In this document: piece after piece, positions 1-11,250 of the stretch
Position numbering within the stretch: position 1 is the first letter of the stretch
How the letters are laid out: every line of letters starts with the position of its first letter
NCBI RefSeq assembly: GCF_016808095.1
Contig: NC_068973.1
Span: 1,792,501-1,856,500, forward strand
From: Vigna angularis
Taxonomy: Eukaryota > Streptophyta > Magnoliopsida > Fabales > Fabaceae
Reading direction: 5' to 3'
DNA length: 64,000 nucleotides
Translations under genes and position numbers: made by a program
The notes under the pieces: generated by a model
What the model was told of the DNA's origin: nothing
The model's input: only the letters and a program-made list of their open reading frames with translations
Databases searched by the model: none

Positions 1-1534
1 ATCATTTAACTATAAAACACTTGAATACATTACATTGAAGTGAACAAAATATTTTGATGACCTTTGTAACACATTAAAGTGACATTTTAGATTAATTTTT
101 AGATTTTGATGTGAATATTTTATACACTCAAAAGTCATTTAATATTAGCTTTATAATAGAATAATTATGTTTAAATATAGTGTTTTAACTATAATTTCTC
201 AAAAAGGAATAAAATGAGCTTTGAATGAAAAAAATATGAAAATTAACTTTTTAAGCCTTGTTAGACAAAAGTTGTTTTAACATATGGTAGACATTAAACA
301 CTCTAGCTAAATGAGACTAATTAGAGAACTTAATCTATGAAATTTGCTTATATGACTTGATAAATCATCCATGTGTTGAGTTATAATGATATTATATAAT
401 TACATTGTCCTTGAATATTCTAACATGTATTTTGTGTAGTTGAAGTGAAATTAAGCTCATAAATCATCTATAGATGACATAATAAATGAATAGTTTAATG
501 GTAATCTTAACCAATTTAGAGAGTTCTTAGTGACAAAGAGAAGTTGGGACCTTAAGCTTAATCTTAAATGAGTTGGAAGACTAAAAAAATATATGATTCA
601 AGATAAGAAAACAGTGTTAGACGCGTCTAATTTGTTCTTTGCCACTATCATTTGATACTAATATTGTCTTATACTTGAATCGTCTAATGAAGTCATGTAA
701 TGCACTCGTTTGATGAAGTTATTCATTTGGTCAATACATTACTCAATTTACACAACAAGCTTAGTTATCGGCAACACTTTTGAATGACTCATTTGATGCT
801 CTTATCATATAATGACTCGTGTGATACTTATATCATCTGGAGGACCTCGTCTACCACATCGTTTGACATGTTATAAGTTTATTTAGACCAATTTATGAGC
901 TAGATTTTTCTAAAAGATAAAGTTATTTTTAAGTTTTATTTCTGTGCATGCGAGATTCAAAGAATATTTTGATATGAGATAACATTAGAGATAATATTGT
1001 ATTCTACATACTTAATTATATCTTTAAACATTTAAATCTCTACACAATATTTGCAACAAAACCAACTTTATCTCATGCATTCTCTCATCTACACAAAATG
1101 TCCTTTGAAATTTTGAGAAATAAATTTAAGAGTTTAAAAGATCATAAATTGAGCATCAACGAGTTTCTAAATTATCTCATTTGATCCAATCAATTGATCA
1201 CTTCATCCATCCACCACTACTTCCTTTTATGTCATGGGTGGTCACATGGAAGACTAATCCTTCTTGGTTGAGTCTCTTAAAATTTCATATTTAACTATGA
1301 TGTTATGTGAAGTTAAGTGTGTCTTTTTAATTTATTTAATCAAAGTCTATTTTCATCTATTTTTTTATTTTTATTTTTTTTAAGATTGTCTTAAAACGTC
1401 TATTAATAATTAGTCTTAAACTTTAATTAGAATTCATATCAACTTGTTTAATTTTGATAATCTCTTTGTAAGTGAAATAATAAATCCTCACACGTATACA
1501 TGTTAAAACATGTGTAGTGTGGTAAAATACTTAT

Positions 1535-1607
<73 letters not shown>

Positions 1608-1689
1608 ATGGTGGACAAGAAAAGTGTTAATAGATTTTTCATTTGTATACACAACAAATGATAAACTCAATTGAATTAATTAATGTTAA
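1..1689. other. AT-rich intergenic sequence, no gene seen
   Basis: No convincing coding region is visible. Around 600-900 there are loosely repeated phrases built on 'tcatttgat' and 'ctcgtttgat', which suggests decayed repetitive DNA, but no terminal structure could be defined. A compound microsatellite lies near the right end and is listed separately. Confidence 0.5.
1537..1607. repeat. Compound (TA)n-(TG)n microsatellite
   Basis: About 54 bp of uninterrupted TA dinucleotides run directly into about 16 bp of TG dinucleotides. A short reading frame rich in Ile-Tyr across this tract is an artefact of the repeat. Confidence 0.97.
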
Positions 1690-1692
1690 GTT

Positions 1693-2538
1693 CACTAGTA
1701 CAAAAAAAGCGTATAAGGTAACGCGTTTAACGTCCCACCATTGAATAACCAACGTTAAAAATGATGGGTGGTATTTTTGTAAATAAATGCAATTATTAGA
1801 CGTAGTTTAGAATTGTAATTCGACGTAAAATGGTATAAAACGGCAAATGCCCCAGCGTTAGTGAGTTCAATAAAAAATTGAGCGGGAGATTGAAAATTTA
1901 TTCACTTTAACTTAGCGCGCGAGACCCTCTTCTCTTCTCAAACTTTTCTCGAACGAAGTTTTACGATTATCACATGTAATCTTTCTTTCATTTGATACAA
2001 ATGCATTTTATATATGATTTTCGTTTGTTTTGACCGATAATTTTCGTGTTTTTGTCCTTCATAGGCCCATTCTGCTTTCTCTGTCACCGGTGACGACACT
2101 TTATTCCAACAAACCCACCTTTTAAAGGTTAGTTTTCGTTTTCGTTTTGAAGAACTTATTTGTTGAAGTTGTTTGTTATTGTTTGGTTGAACTTGTTTGT
2201 TGTTGTTATTGTTTGATTGAACTTGTTTGTTGTTGGTTATTCTTGTTTGTTCTTGATACTACATTCATAATTCTTGCTTTATAAAATACCAAAAACGGAA
2301 ATTTGTTGCTGTTTTTCAGGTCAGTAGAGTTGTAAAAAAAGTATCACAATTAATTAAAAAAAACAAAAAAATGTGATTAACGTCGTATATTAACAAAATT
2401 AGACGTTAAGTTAACGTTGTATATTGACAAAATTCGACGTTCGACGTCAATTTAAAATCTCCTAATATGACGTGGTTTGCGAATTTGACGTTAAAAGGCC
2501 AAAATATTCGACATTATACGCGATTTTTTTGTACTGTG
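1693..2538. mobile_element. CACTA-like non-autonomous DNA transposon
   Basis: The left end begins CACTAGTACAAAAAAAGCG and the right end is its near inverse, ending in TTTTTTTGTACTGTG. The flanking trinucleotide GTT occurs immediately outside both ends (1690-1692 and 2539-2541), matching the 3-bp target duplication expected of the CACTA (CMC/EnSpm) superfamily. Near the right end, short motifs built on 'aacgtcgtatat', 'gacgtt' and 'gttaacgtt' recur in both orientations, as in CACTA subterminal repeats. No transposase frame is present, so the copy would depend on an autonomous relative. The middle (about 1910-2320) is pyrimidine-rich and less AT-rich than its surroundings, possibly captured or family-specific sequence. 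The right TIR lacks one base of the canonical CACTAG terminus. Confidence 0.72.
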
Positions 2539-2541
2539 GTT

Positions 2542-4025
2542 GATTAGTACCTCTAAATATTGGTTTGCTTAACAAAAAGATAGTATAATAGATTGTTACT
2601 TTAACCATATAAGTGTTAGAATTAATGAAATGTAGCTTGAGTCTTAATCATAAAAAGTGAGTGCGTAAGATTATTAACAATTAAATGGTTTTTGGTTAAT
2701 TTGAGTTCTATGGTTTTTAAGTTAATTGAATAACAATAATTTGAAAGCCAACGAAGAATTTAATTATGGAATGGAAGAATCAACGTGTCATTTATATTGG
2801 ATTTTATTTTCTTTGATTTCATTCATTGTTTTAACCCCTAGTGTAAATATTTCTAACTCATTTTCTGCATACTTTTTCTAAGTATTTTTTCAAGTGAAGT
2901 TTACACCAAATTTGTTAATAGACTACTTGAGTTAGCTTATCTCTCTTCATTTTTTTTGCAATGCATTAGAATAGAGACATTTATTTGATAGCATTACTAC
3001 ATAAGACTTCATAATTGGTTAATTTTTTTTTTAATTATATTTTATGATATTAAAAAATGTGAACAACTAATTTCTTTGACTATTAAGTCAATTATATATC
3101 ATATTGATTTTAAATTGTCTTGAATTATTATTTTATAATTGTGATTTGTGAATGAACTTTGATTTGATTTTAATTTAACAATATAAAATCAAAATAATAG
3201 CAAAAACAACTAAAATTGTGACTCCTATGGTCATTGTATATCTATTTAAATGGATTAGAATCAAAAGGAGGAGACATATGCCATGACTTGTGACAGAAAT
3301 ACAGTTGTTAATGAAGCTTTTAACCATTATAAAAACCTTCTTTTCTGGTTGCCACAGAGGTTCTTCAACAAGAAAAACCCTCTGAACATATTGTCTGAAA
3401 ATAATTTTTATCACATAAAGAGACAACATATGATGGAGTCAAATTTATAGACAGAAAAACATTCACTTTTAACTATTTAATTAAAAGTGACAAATTACCA
3501 GTCAACAAATATTAGAAACAAGTTTAAAGCATAAAAATAGAAGCAAATGAATGAAATACTGTGTTTTTTCTGACAGATATCATGTTAGTATCATTAATAT
3601 TATTGAAACACAGACCATGGTAATTATATTTTGATGAAAAATATTTACAAGTCTCAGAATAAACTGCATAACAGTTATTTCTTTCAATAAAAATTTACAA
3701 TTTAAGTTTATGTTTAGCAACAATTGGCAAGTTGATAATTTCTATAGAGACCTCAGATTGTGGCATGTTTTTATATAGTATTGTCTTTATTATAACCTTG
3801 TGTGATTTAACCTTTTAACAGAAAAGATAATGATAAAGTTGGCGTATAGCAAAACATTGGTGATGCAGATGCAGCCAAAACCAGCCCACGGTTTGGTCCC
3901 AGTGAACTGTCCCAGACTCCTCCAATTTTTCATCACTCATCATTTCAATAATTAAATCCTTCTTGCAGGATTCATACTTACATAACTAACATTTATGACC
4001 ATTTCTTGTTTACTATATGATATCA

Positions 4026-4084
<59 letters not shown>

Positions 4085-4855
4085 TCCACCTACCCTAGAT
4101 GTTCCTTCACGTGCTGGTTGGTGATGCTTGTGATCAACTCAAAACTTTAAGAATTGATGGTTTGAAAAGAAAGTTAAGAACTATATGTAAGTTATTAATA
4201 TGAACTTGATGAATATATAGAGAGAGATATGGAAGAGACTGATGAAAAGTTTTCCAGGACAACATATATATTCTCCATACAAAAACAACATAGCTTGAAG
4301 CAGATAATATAGACTGTTGTTAACAGTAAATCAATGAGCCTGCAACCAAATCCAATATGCAAGTTTATCATTAACCAATTCCACAACTCGAGATCGCTTT
4401 AACTGCTCATGGATACTCAATTTTGACTTTTGAAAGGCCTCATCCAAATCAGAATTTTGATCATAAACTAGTTAAGAACAGATAATATATACAAAAAAGT
4501 GGGAGGAACAGAAACTGTGCTTGTAACGAGACAGGATCTGCACACATTTCAACAAAAAGAATATATAAACAAGAACAGGACCATCAGGAAATTGTTCTAC
4601 AAGACAACAGTGTTTAATCAGAGGAACTCACCTTTAAAAAGATTAGAGGGAAAGAGAGAGAGAAAGAGAATAAACTAAACTGCACGGCACTACCATTTGG
4701 AAACTAACGCATAAAGGATTTATGAATTATTGTTTCTATAAAAGCATGTATACATATGAACTGGATATAACTAGTCCACTTTGTTTTCTGATATCGACAG
4801 GGTTCACTAACTGAACCCTTTTATGACTAAACATTTTTTATGGCATGAAATATAT
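2542..4855. other. Intergenic DNA downstream of the VQ gene
   Basis: AT-rich sequence with no supportable gene. The part just below 4855 should hold the 3' untranslated region of the minus-strand VQ gene. A (TA)n tract lies at 4030-4082. The short frames here (for example 3175-3429 and 4195-4386) show no recognisable domain. Confidence 0.5.
4030..4082. repeat. (TA)n microsatellite
   Basis: Uninterrupted AT/TA dinucleotide tract of about 53 bp in the intergenic DNA downstream of the VQ gene. Confidence 0.97.
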
Positions 4856-5620
4856 CTATAATTCATTCTTATAAAAGGTATCATTGGGGAAGGCATTCAT
4901 AGTTAGATCAGACAAGCTAAAATCATTATCCAAGAGCAAACCGTCAGAGACATCCATGGTAGTGGTGCTAACCGAGTTAAAACCACTGCTCTTCACATAA
5001 TCAAACGAGTAACCACTCTGTTGTTGCAACAACTGCTGCTGAGGTAGTTGTTGTTCCTCCAGCTTCTGCCAAGGAAGTGATGCAGGCACTTGATGATGAA
5101 GTTGGTTTTTGTTGTTGCTGTTATTGTTGTAGCTTCTACCACTAAACGGTAGCACCGGTGTAGTAGTTGTGTTATGGTGAATCTTGTGTTCACTGCTTCC
5201 TTTTTGGAAGTTCAAGGTAATAGGACCCTTATGGACCCCTAGTGTTGACATGGCTGTGCTAGGACACCCTGTGAATTGTTGTACTAATGCTCTAAAATTG
5301 GTGGTGTTGGCATTGAGGAGTGTGGTAGGGGTTCTCTTAGAAGCTCTAGACCTTCTTCTTATCGGTTTGCATACATTACCCTTTGGTGTCAATTGGTTGG
5401 AGATGCTATTGCTCTCTGATGAGGGCATGGTGAGAGGTGGACTGGTTGTCATCACAGTTGCATCAGAGAACCCATCTGTGTTTGGTGCCAAAGACTGATC
5501 ATGATCATGGTCATGATGATCATGATCATGATGACGGGCATTACCATCCATTAGAGGTTGCTGATAGAACTGCATCCATTGATGATCAGTGGTAGCAGTC
5601 ATGGTCATGTTATCCCTCAT
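4856..5620 (-). CDS. VQ-motif protein, JAV1/VQ22-like transcriptional cofactor
   Basis: An intronless frame encodes 254 residues from an ATG at 5618-5620. The defining VQ motif FRALVQQFTG (pattern FxxxVQxhTG) lies near residues 108-117, preceded by an Arg/Ser-rich stretch (RRRSRASKRTPTTLLNANT) typical of the JAV1/VQ22-type subgroup. VQ proteins are nuclear plant proteins that bind the DNA-binding domain of group I/IIc WRKY factors and modulate defence and jasmonate responses. The N-terminus carries an unusual alternating His/Asp run near residues 30-42, encoded by a 'catgat' simple repeat, and the C-terminal half is Gln/Asn-rich and probably disordered. The C-terminal DLTMNAFPNDTFYKNEL region looks like an intact end. 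Intronless architecture is usual for this family. Upstream DNA contains W-box cores. Membership of the VQ family is clear; the exact orthologue is inferred from the motif neighbourhood. Confidence 0.9.
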   Translation of the reverse strand: MRDNMTMTATTDHQWMQFYQQPLMDGNARHHDHDHHDHDHDQSLAPNTDGFSDATVMTTSPPLTMPSSESNSISNQLTPKGNVCKPIRRRSRASKRTPTTLLNANTTNFRALVQQFTGCPSTAMSTLGVHKGPITLNFQKGSSEHKIHHNTTTTPVLPFSGRSYNNNSNNKNQLHHQVPASLPWQKLEEQQLPQQQLLQQQSGYSFDYVKSSGFNSVSTTTMDVSDGLLLDNDFSLSDLTMNAFPNDTFYKNEL

Positions 5621-5749
5621 GTGGATTAGAAGAAGAAAGCAGGTGGTAAAAGGTGAGGATCAGTGACCACTCCCTCACTCTATCACACATTCCTTCATTT
5701 AAAGAAAGAATCAAAGTTGGCTCTATTATGAACACATGTGCCTTGTAAC

Positions 5750-6379
5750 GGTCAAAGTAAAAATGTCCAAGTTTTGACTATTCTTTGATAGGGACTGCCA
5801 AGAAACTTGATAAAGAATGGTGTGCTTCCAGGAAATATCGTGTTCATACTATTCTCATCATTTTGACATGAACCACAAATACCTCTGCGAACAATCATAT
5901 TCGTATTAAATAAGATCATTATCTGCCATGCCTTTTTTTTTCAAGTGTTCATTCCAGCTGCATATTTAAGATATTAAACTTGATTTTGGTGACAAAGTTG
6001 AAACATTTTCCTACAGTGTGTTCATACGAGTGACGACATGAAAATATGGAGTGACATCATTGTTGGACCGGTTGTTTGTTATGTTGGAGGTTTTTGCAGT
6101 GATGTTGGTCAGAAAATTGTGTACTGTGTTGAGTTGAAAAGATAAGATTAAGATGGTCTGTCTGAGCCACCCACCCACCATAGCTTGTTCATCATCATCA
6201 ATGTTTGCTGTGTTTTATGAGATGAGCGTATGAGATACTTCCTACTATGGTAGCAATTCAACGTGGAGAACCACGTGTTTTTACTAGAAACTAGGTCTCT
6301 GTCAAAGTGATGTGTACAAAAGACAAAGAAATTAATATGGAAGAACTCCCACCATTGTAAGCAAAAGTCTGGGTTGACC
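5750..6379 (-). promoter_or_regulatory. W-box-like sites upstream of the VQ gene
   Basis: Four TTGAC cores lie within about 760 bp upstream of the VQ start codon: TTGACC on the minus strand at 5750-5755, TTGACT on the plus strand at 5774-5779, TTGACA on the minus strand near 6300-6305, and TTGACC on the plus strand at 6374-6379. W-boxes (TTGACC/T) are WRKY binding sites, and VQ genes are commonly WRKY-regulated. The core is short and some hits are expected by chance, so function is inferred. Confidence 0.4.
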
Positions 6380-6399
6380 ATTGATAGTTAAGTGAAGGG

Positions 6400-9300
6400 T
6401 CACACTTTATAAATATATTTCAAAATACTAAACTAAATTGCGTAATTATTTAGATAAACTAAACTAAATTGTTTTATAATTTCAATCAGATTAAATTAAT
6501 CCACATGATTATTAAAGTATTTGCAAATATGTACTTTTTAAATCATGCTTGATAAAGATCACCAAGATAAGTTCAATTCAATGCCCACATAAATGAACTA
6601 AAATATTAAGACATTAAATTTATAAAGGTTTTTATATAATTTTTCACTTTATCATATTTATTTACTTATTATTAATTAAGTATTAGGATCTCAATTAATA
6701 CAGAAGATAAATTAAGAAAAGCTAAATGTTTTTTCTTTCCTTTAATAAAAGAAATTTTACTTTATCATCCCATTGATCTAAATAATCAATTTTGTCTGAC
6801 TCTAGCCAATTCAATAGCAAAATGGATAATTTTCTCTTATAAATACTAGAAGCGTAATCAAATATTTAAATTTTCAATCATTATCAACGTTCTCGATCAT
6901 TTCTAACTTATATTTTTTTATAAGACTAAAAAACAAAAGTATTAGTATACTATCGATCCATATATAAAAATTGTTTATAAATTTAAAAGTACATATACAG
7001 ATAATTTTTTAATTTCTAAACAATTTCCTTAAAATTTAAACAACTGTATGTTAAAATAATATTTTTATTTATAAGCCATTTTCATAAGTAACTCGCCTTA
7101 AAAATTATCTCTAAAACTACTACTATACTGTTTTAACCAAGAGCCGGTCAAATTAATCTCACATACAATATTATTTAATTAATTATAACATTAATCATGT
7201 AATTAAAGTCCTTTAACCCTGCTGTGCTGACTTTTAATTGCGGCTAATATCCTTCCAAAATATATAACAGCAAAAAGGCATACAAAGACCTGTTAAACAC
7301 CTTTTACAATTTATATTATTATAAGTTATAACACTTTCAATACGAATTGTTTAAGTTATTCTCTAATCAATATATTTACAACTAACATTAAAATAAGAAA
7401 TTTATTTATAAATAATTAATCTAAAACATTTTTATTTATAAATGTTTTAGGTAAAATCTATAGTTAGCCGACATCACATGTTACATGTTTTCACTATATA
7501 CGAAATTCAAAGGACTTAATCATAATAATATCACGAACTTGTTATTTTTTTTAATTTAATATGTAAAATGTGCACGATAATTAATTATATTTGATTAACT
7601 AAAAAAATTCAAGTAAATTTACGTTGCGTATACTATCCATCTTATAATTGTCATTATAAATTTGTTATAATATCCTAATAATTAAAATATAACTGGGACT
7701 TGAACCGTACACGTGTTTTCTTCTTTTTAAATACTAAATAAAATATGTTACATTATTATTATATAAGCTACCTTGGAATGCACGTGTTCTCTTATAATTT
7801 AAATAGCGAAAATTTCAAATATTATATTAATTTTCAATAATATCATTTTTTGTTTGGAATTATGCATACATTACAAGGGGGTATTAATTGAAACTTGTAC
7901 CCATTACTTCATCGAAATTTAGGATGTAATTCAAAAACTAGTTTAAAGCTTATAAATTAGAAGTTAATAAAAAACATATGTTTATAAACTAACTATAATC
8001 ATGTGAAACTATAATCAATCCTTTATTTTAGAATTTGGTTTGAATCTAATTCAAAAAGTTTATAATATGAAGGTTAGTTTTTATTTATTAATTATATCTT
8101 GATTAGTTATAGAATCTTTAACTCACTTTCTCACGTCTTTCTCACGTTGAAAAAAGAAAAAACAAAAATGTTTGGTAACAACAATATGTCTTGTTGATAA
8201 TGATTATCAATAAACTTTAATATTCTTGAAATATAAACTTAAGTTTGATTTAAAATTTCAAAGTTAACAAAAAATATAAAATATATTATTACTTTTCAAA
8301 TAAAATCATGTTAAACCTTCTCATAAGTTCTCATAATTTCAAAGTTAACAAAATTTAGTTTGTATTTTTTTTTTTACAATTATCCAATATATTTTCTATC
8401 TTTATTTTTTATTTTTTATTAAATAAATAGAAACACTACAAGTTTCAATAAAAAATAATAATTATTTTTAAAATTTTCAAAATTAAAATTATATAACAAT
8501 ACATTTATTTATATAATAAAACTAATAATTTCATAATAACTTGTATATTTATATATTTACTATTTCACATTTACTAATTAGCATATATGTCAATTCTACT
8601 AAACTTGTAATTCAATAACTTAATTTTTAAATTATGATCTTAAGGTTAGCAATTAATTTACTAATAAAAAAAATACTCGTTTATGGTTACCACCAAATTC
8701 ATAAACTGTTTTACTAATATATTATATACTTTACATTTTTTCCTTTATGCAATAATATTGCAAATTCTTTTTAGTTTGAAGAAAAAGGGTTAAAGATTAT
8801 CCATTCATTACGTGTGTTTATTTTATGAACGAATAGGTGGACGCGTGGCAAATGCCCTTCTGCTTTTTAGCTTCTGAGTTTATTATCTTGTGTGTTAGTG
8901 TTATTATTTTATCTTTAAGACGATAACGATGCAAAAACGTTGGGAGAATTAAATTAATGCAGATACGTGCCAAGAAGCGAGCGAAATAGAGTGGCAGAAT
9001 GAAATTGGTATGAAATTTATAAGCAGAAATTACAGCATAAAATTATATACAAATAAAATGGAAAGAGAAAGAAACCAATTTAAACTCTGACCGATTCTAT
9101 TCTATCACGTAAACTGGTCTTCGAAATCTATATATAACTGTGTTCCAGTTCATCTTTCCCAGAGATGACTTAAGTTTGATTAATACTTTACTTTTAAAAG
9201 AAATAACTACTGATTTAAAAAAATATGTTTAAAACAAATTTTTTTATTTATTGAATGCTTTAAATGTTTTTAATTTCATCAAATATTTTGTTATTTAATT

Positions 9301-10422
9301 ATGATTGTTATTTGTAATTTTTTTTTTTGCCATTAATTCATTTTTCAGTTTTGTGTCTTAAAAGGTTTTATATTATTAAAAAAGTTTCAGTGGAAGCTAA
9401 GTATAATTTATAAGTCTTTCTTGTTTAGAAAGGAAAAATCTTTTAATATAGATTGGAAGAAAAACTTAAGCTAGTTTACAATGTATTACGTTTATGATAT
9501 TATATATTATAGTGTGAAGTGATGAACTGAAAGAAAAGATAGAAGGCTTATAGTATTTGAAATGCGTCAAAGGAAGAAAATATCGTTCTTCATGTTAGCT
9601 TCCATGAAACATTCATTACGGATGGTCAAACTTAATATTCCGTACACAGAGAAACATTGAGGAAGGCAAATCTGACTTGGTGTAATGCAAAATACATGAA
9701 AAATCAACTCTCACTATTTCTTTCTTCGTTCTTCTCTTGTTCAATTCAACGCACGCCACAAAAATTAATAACAAATACCAACCAATTTTGGCATGAAATG
9801 ATATTTCTTTTAAAAGAGTGAAAGTGTCATATTAACTACAAATAATGTCACTTTTAGGATATATAAATATATATTAGTTACCTTAAGATAATTTCCATGT
9901 TACATATTCAATGTTATTTAGTTATGTCAACATTAATAATTATTAACTAATTTAATTGTGATTAATACAACTAAAATTATTTTGATTCTATACACATGCA
10001 ATCAATGAACATTTTAAATATGTTCAAGACATATAATAATAATGTTTAAACTCCTAAAATCTAATGTTTTGGTTTTATATGTAATTGAGATCTTTTAGAT
10101 ATATTCAAAACATATATTAATATAGTTTAAATTTGTAAAATTTAACATATTTGTGAGAATATATATATATATAATAAATAAATAATTAAATATATTAAGA
10201 TTATTATATTTTGTTAATTAATTTATTAAAATAATTTAATTAATTTAAATTTATGACTAAAAACAAATATTTTATGAAGATTAATTATATAAAAATCATA
10301 AACAATCTTTTAATTTGATAAAAGATCAAATTAGAAGTATTAAAATTTTTTAAAAAAAGAGTAATTGACTAAAATTATATAAAAGGTTATTATCCTCCAT
10401 TATAATCTTCAATTGTAAATAA

Positions 10423-10427
<5 letters not shown>
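6400..10427. other. Long AT-rich intergenic region, no gene seen
   Basis: About 4 kb between the VQ promoter region and the DNA downstream of the copper ATPase gene. There are many stop codons in all frames and no domain-bearing frame. A short less AT-rich patch at about 8800-9160 contains ACGTG cores and a TATATAA-like string, but no coding sequence follows it. I see no gene or RNA gene here. Confidence 0.5.
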
Positions 10428-10487
<60 letters not shown>

Positions 10488-10760
10488 AGGTACTCTATAC
10501 TTGAAAGATCAAATTTATCTTATTTTCAACCAATTCAAATATACTTCCACGCAATGCTTTATAAAATATTGAAGATTGTTAACGGTATAAAAAATTTGAT
10601 TGCTCAATAATTATTAACATCAAATATAGATTAATAATTATTGAGCAATCAAATTTTTTATACAGTTAACAATCTTCAATATTTTATAAAGCATTACGTG
10701 GAACTATATTTGAATTGGTTGAAAATAAGATAAATTTGATCTTTCAAGTATAGAGTACCT

Positions 10761-10832
<72 letters not shown>
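10428..10832. repeat. Near-perfect palindrome inside a (TA)n tract (foldback/MITE-like)
   Basis: Arms 10481-10617 and 10631-10767 (137 bp each) are inverted copies with three mismatches by eye, separated by a 13-bp loop (10618-10630). (TA)n tracts flank both arms (about 10428-10480 and 10768-10832). Since TA repeats are self-complementary, the foldback could extend to about 400 bp. The arm ends read ATTATTGAGGTACTC. The layout fits a MITE or foldback element inserted in a TA microsatellite, with a TA target duplication that cannot be distinguished from the repeat. It lies about 0.4 kb beyond the stop codon of the minus-strand copper ATPase gene, so it may fall in or near that gene's 3' region. 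Confidence 0.85.
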
Positions 10833-10834
<2 letters not shown>

Positions 10835-11250
10835 ACTTTGCTTTTATTTGTGCATACATAATTTATTTAGAGAGAATATTTGCTTAATATACAATAAAAT
10901 GAGTGAAGAAGAAAATTAACTATTATTTTACAAAGAAAAAAATTAGAAAGATGGCATCAATGTGTGAACTCAGGACCATATACACATTCAAATCGTCCCC
11001 TACATGTGGCTCCATCGAAGTTGAGCATAAATAAAAACTAGTGATAGTGTAGTTGTTTTTGTAGGGGAAGTGCTACATCAATTACAATCCAAGTACAATT
11101 TACAATTAATTGGCGCCTACAGTTACAACAGCATCTCCCGGGATGCAGGAAAAAAAAGGAACATGCACAAAATTGGAATTACAAATTCCGATCCCAATTC
11201 GTTTATACCCTCACAGACTGAAACCTATAATTATTCTCATTTCTTTCTTG

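Noticed and set aside
1448..1657. Short minus-strand frame with a run of Ile-Tyr
   Set aside because: It is translation of the (TA)n microsatellite. The similar frame at 50269-50457 is rejected for the same reason.
5184..5498. 104-codon plus-strand frame opposite the VQ gene
   Set aside because: It is a shadow of the VQ coding sequence with no domain; the same applies to the minus-strand frame at 4993-5193.
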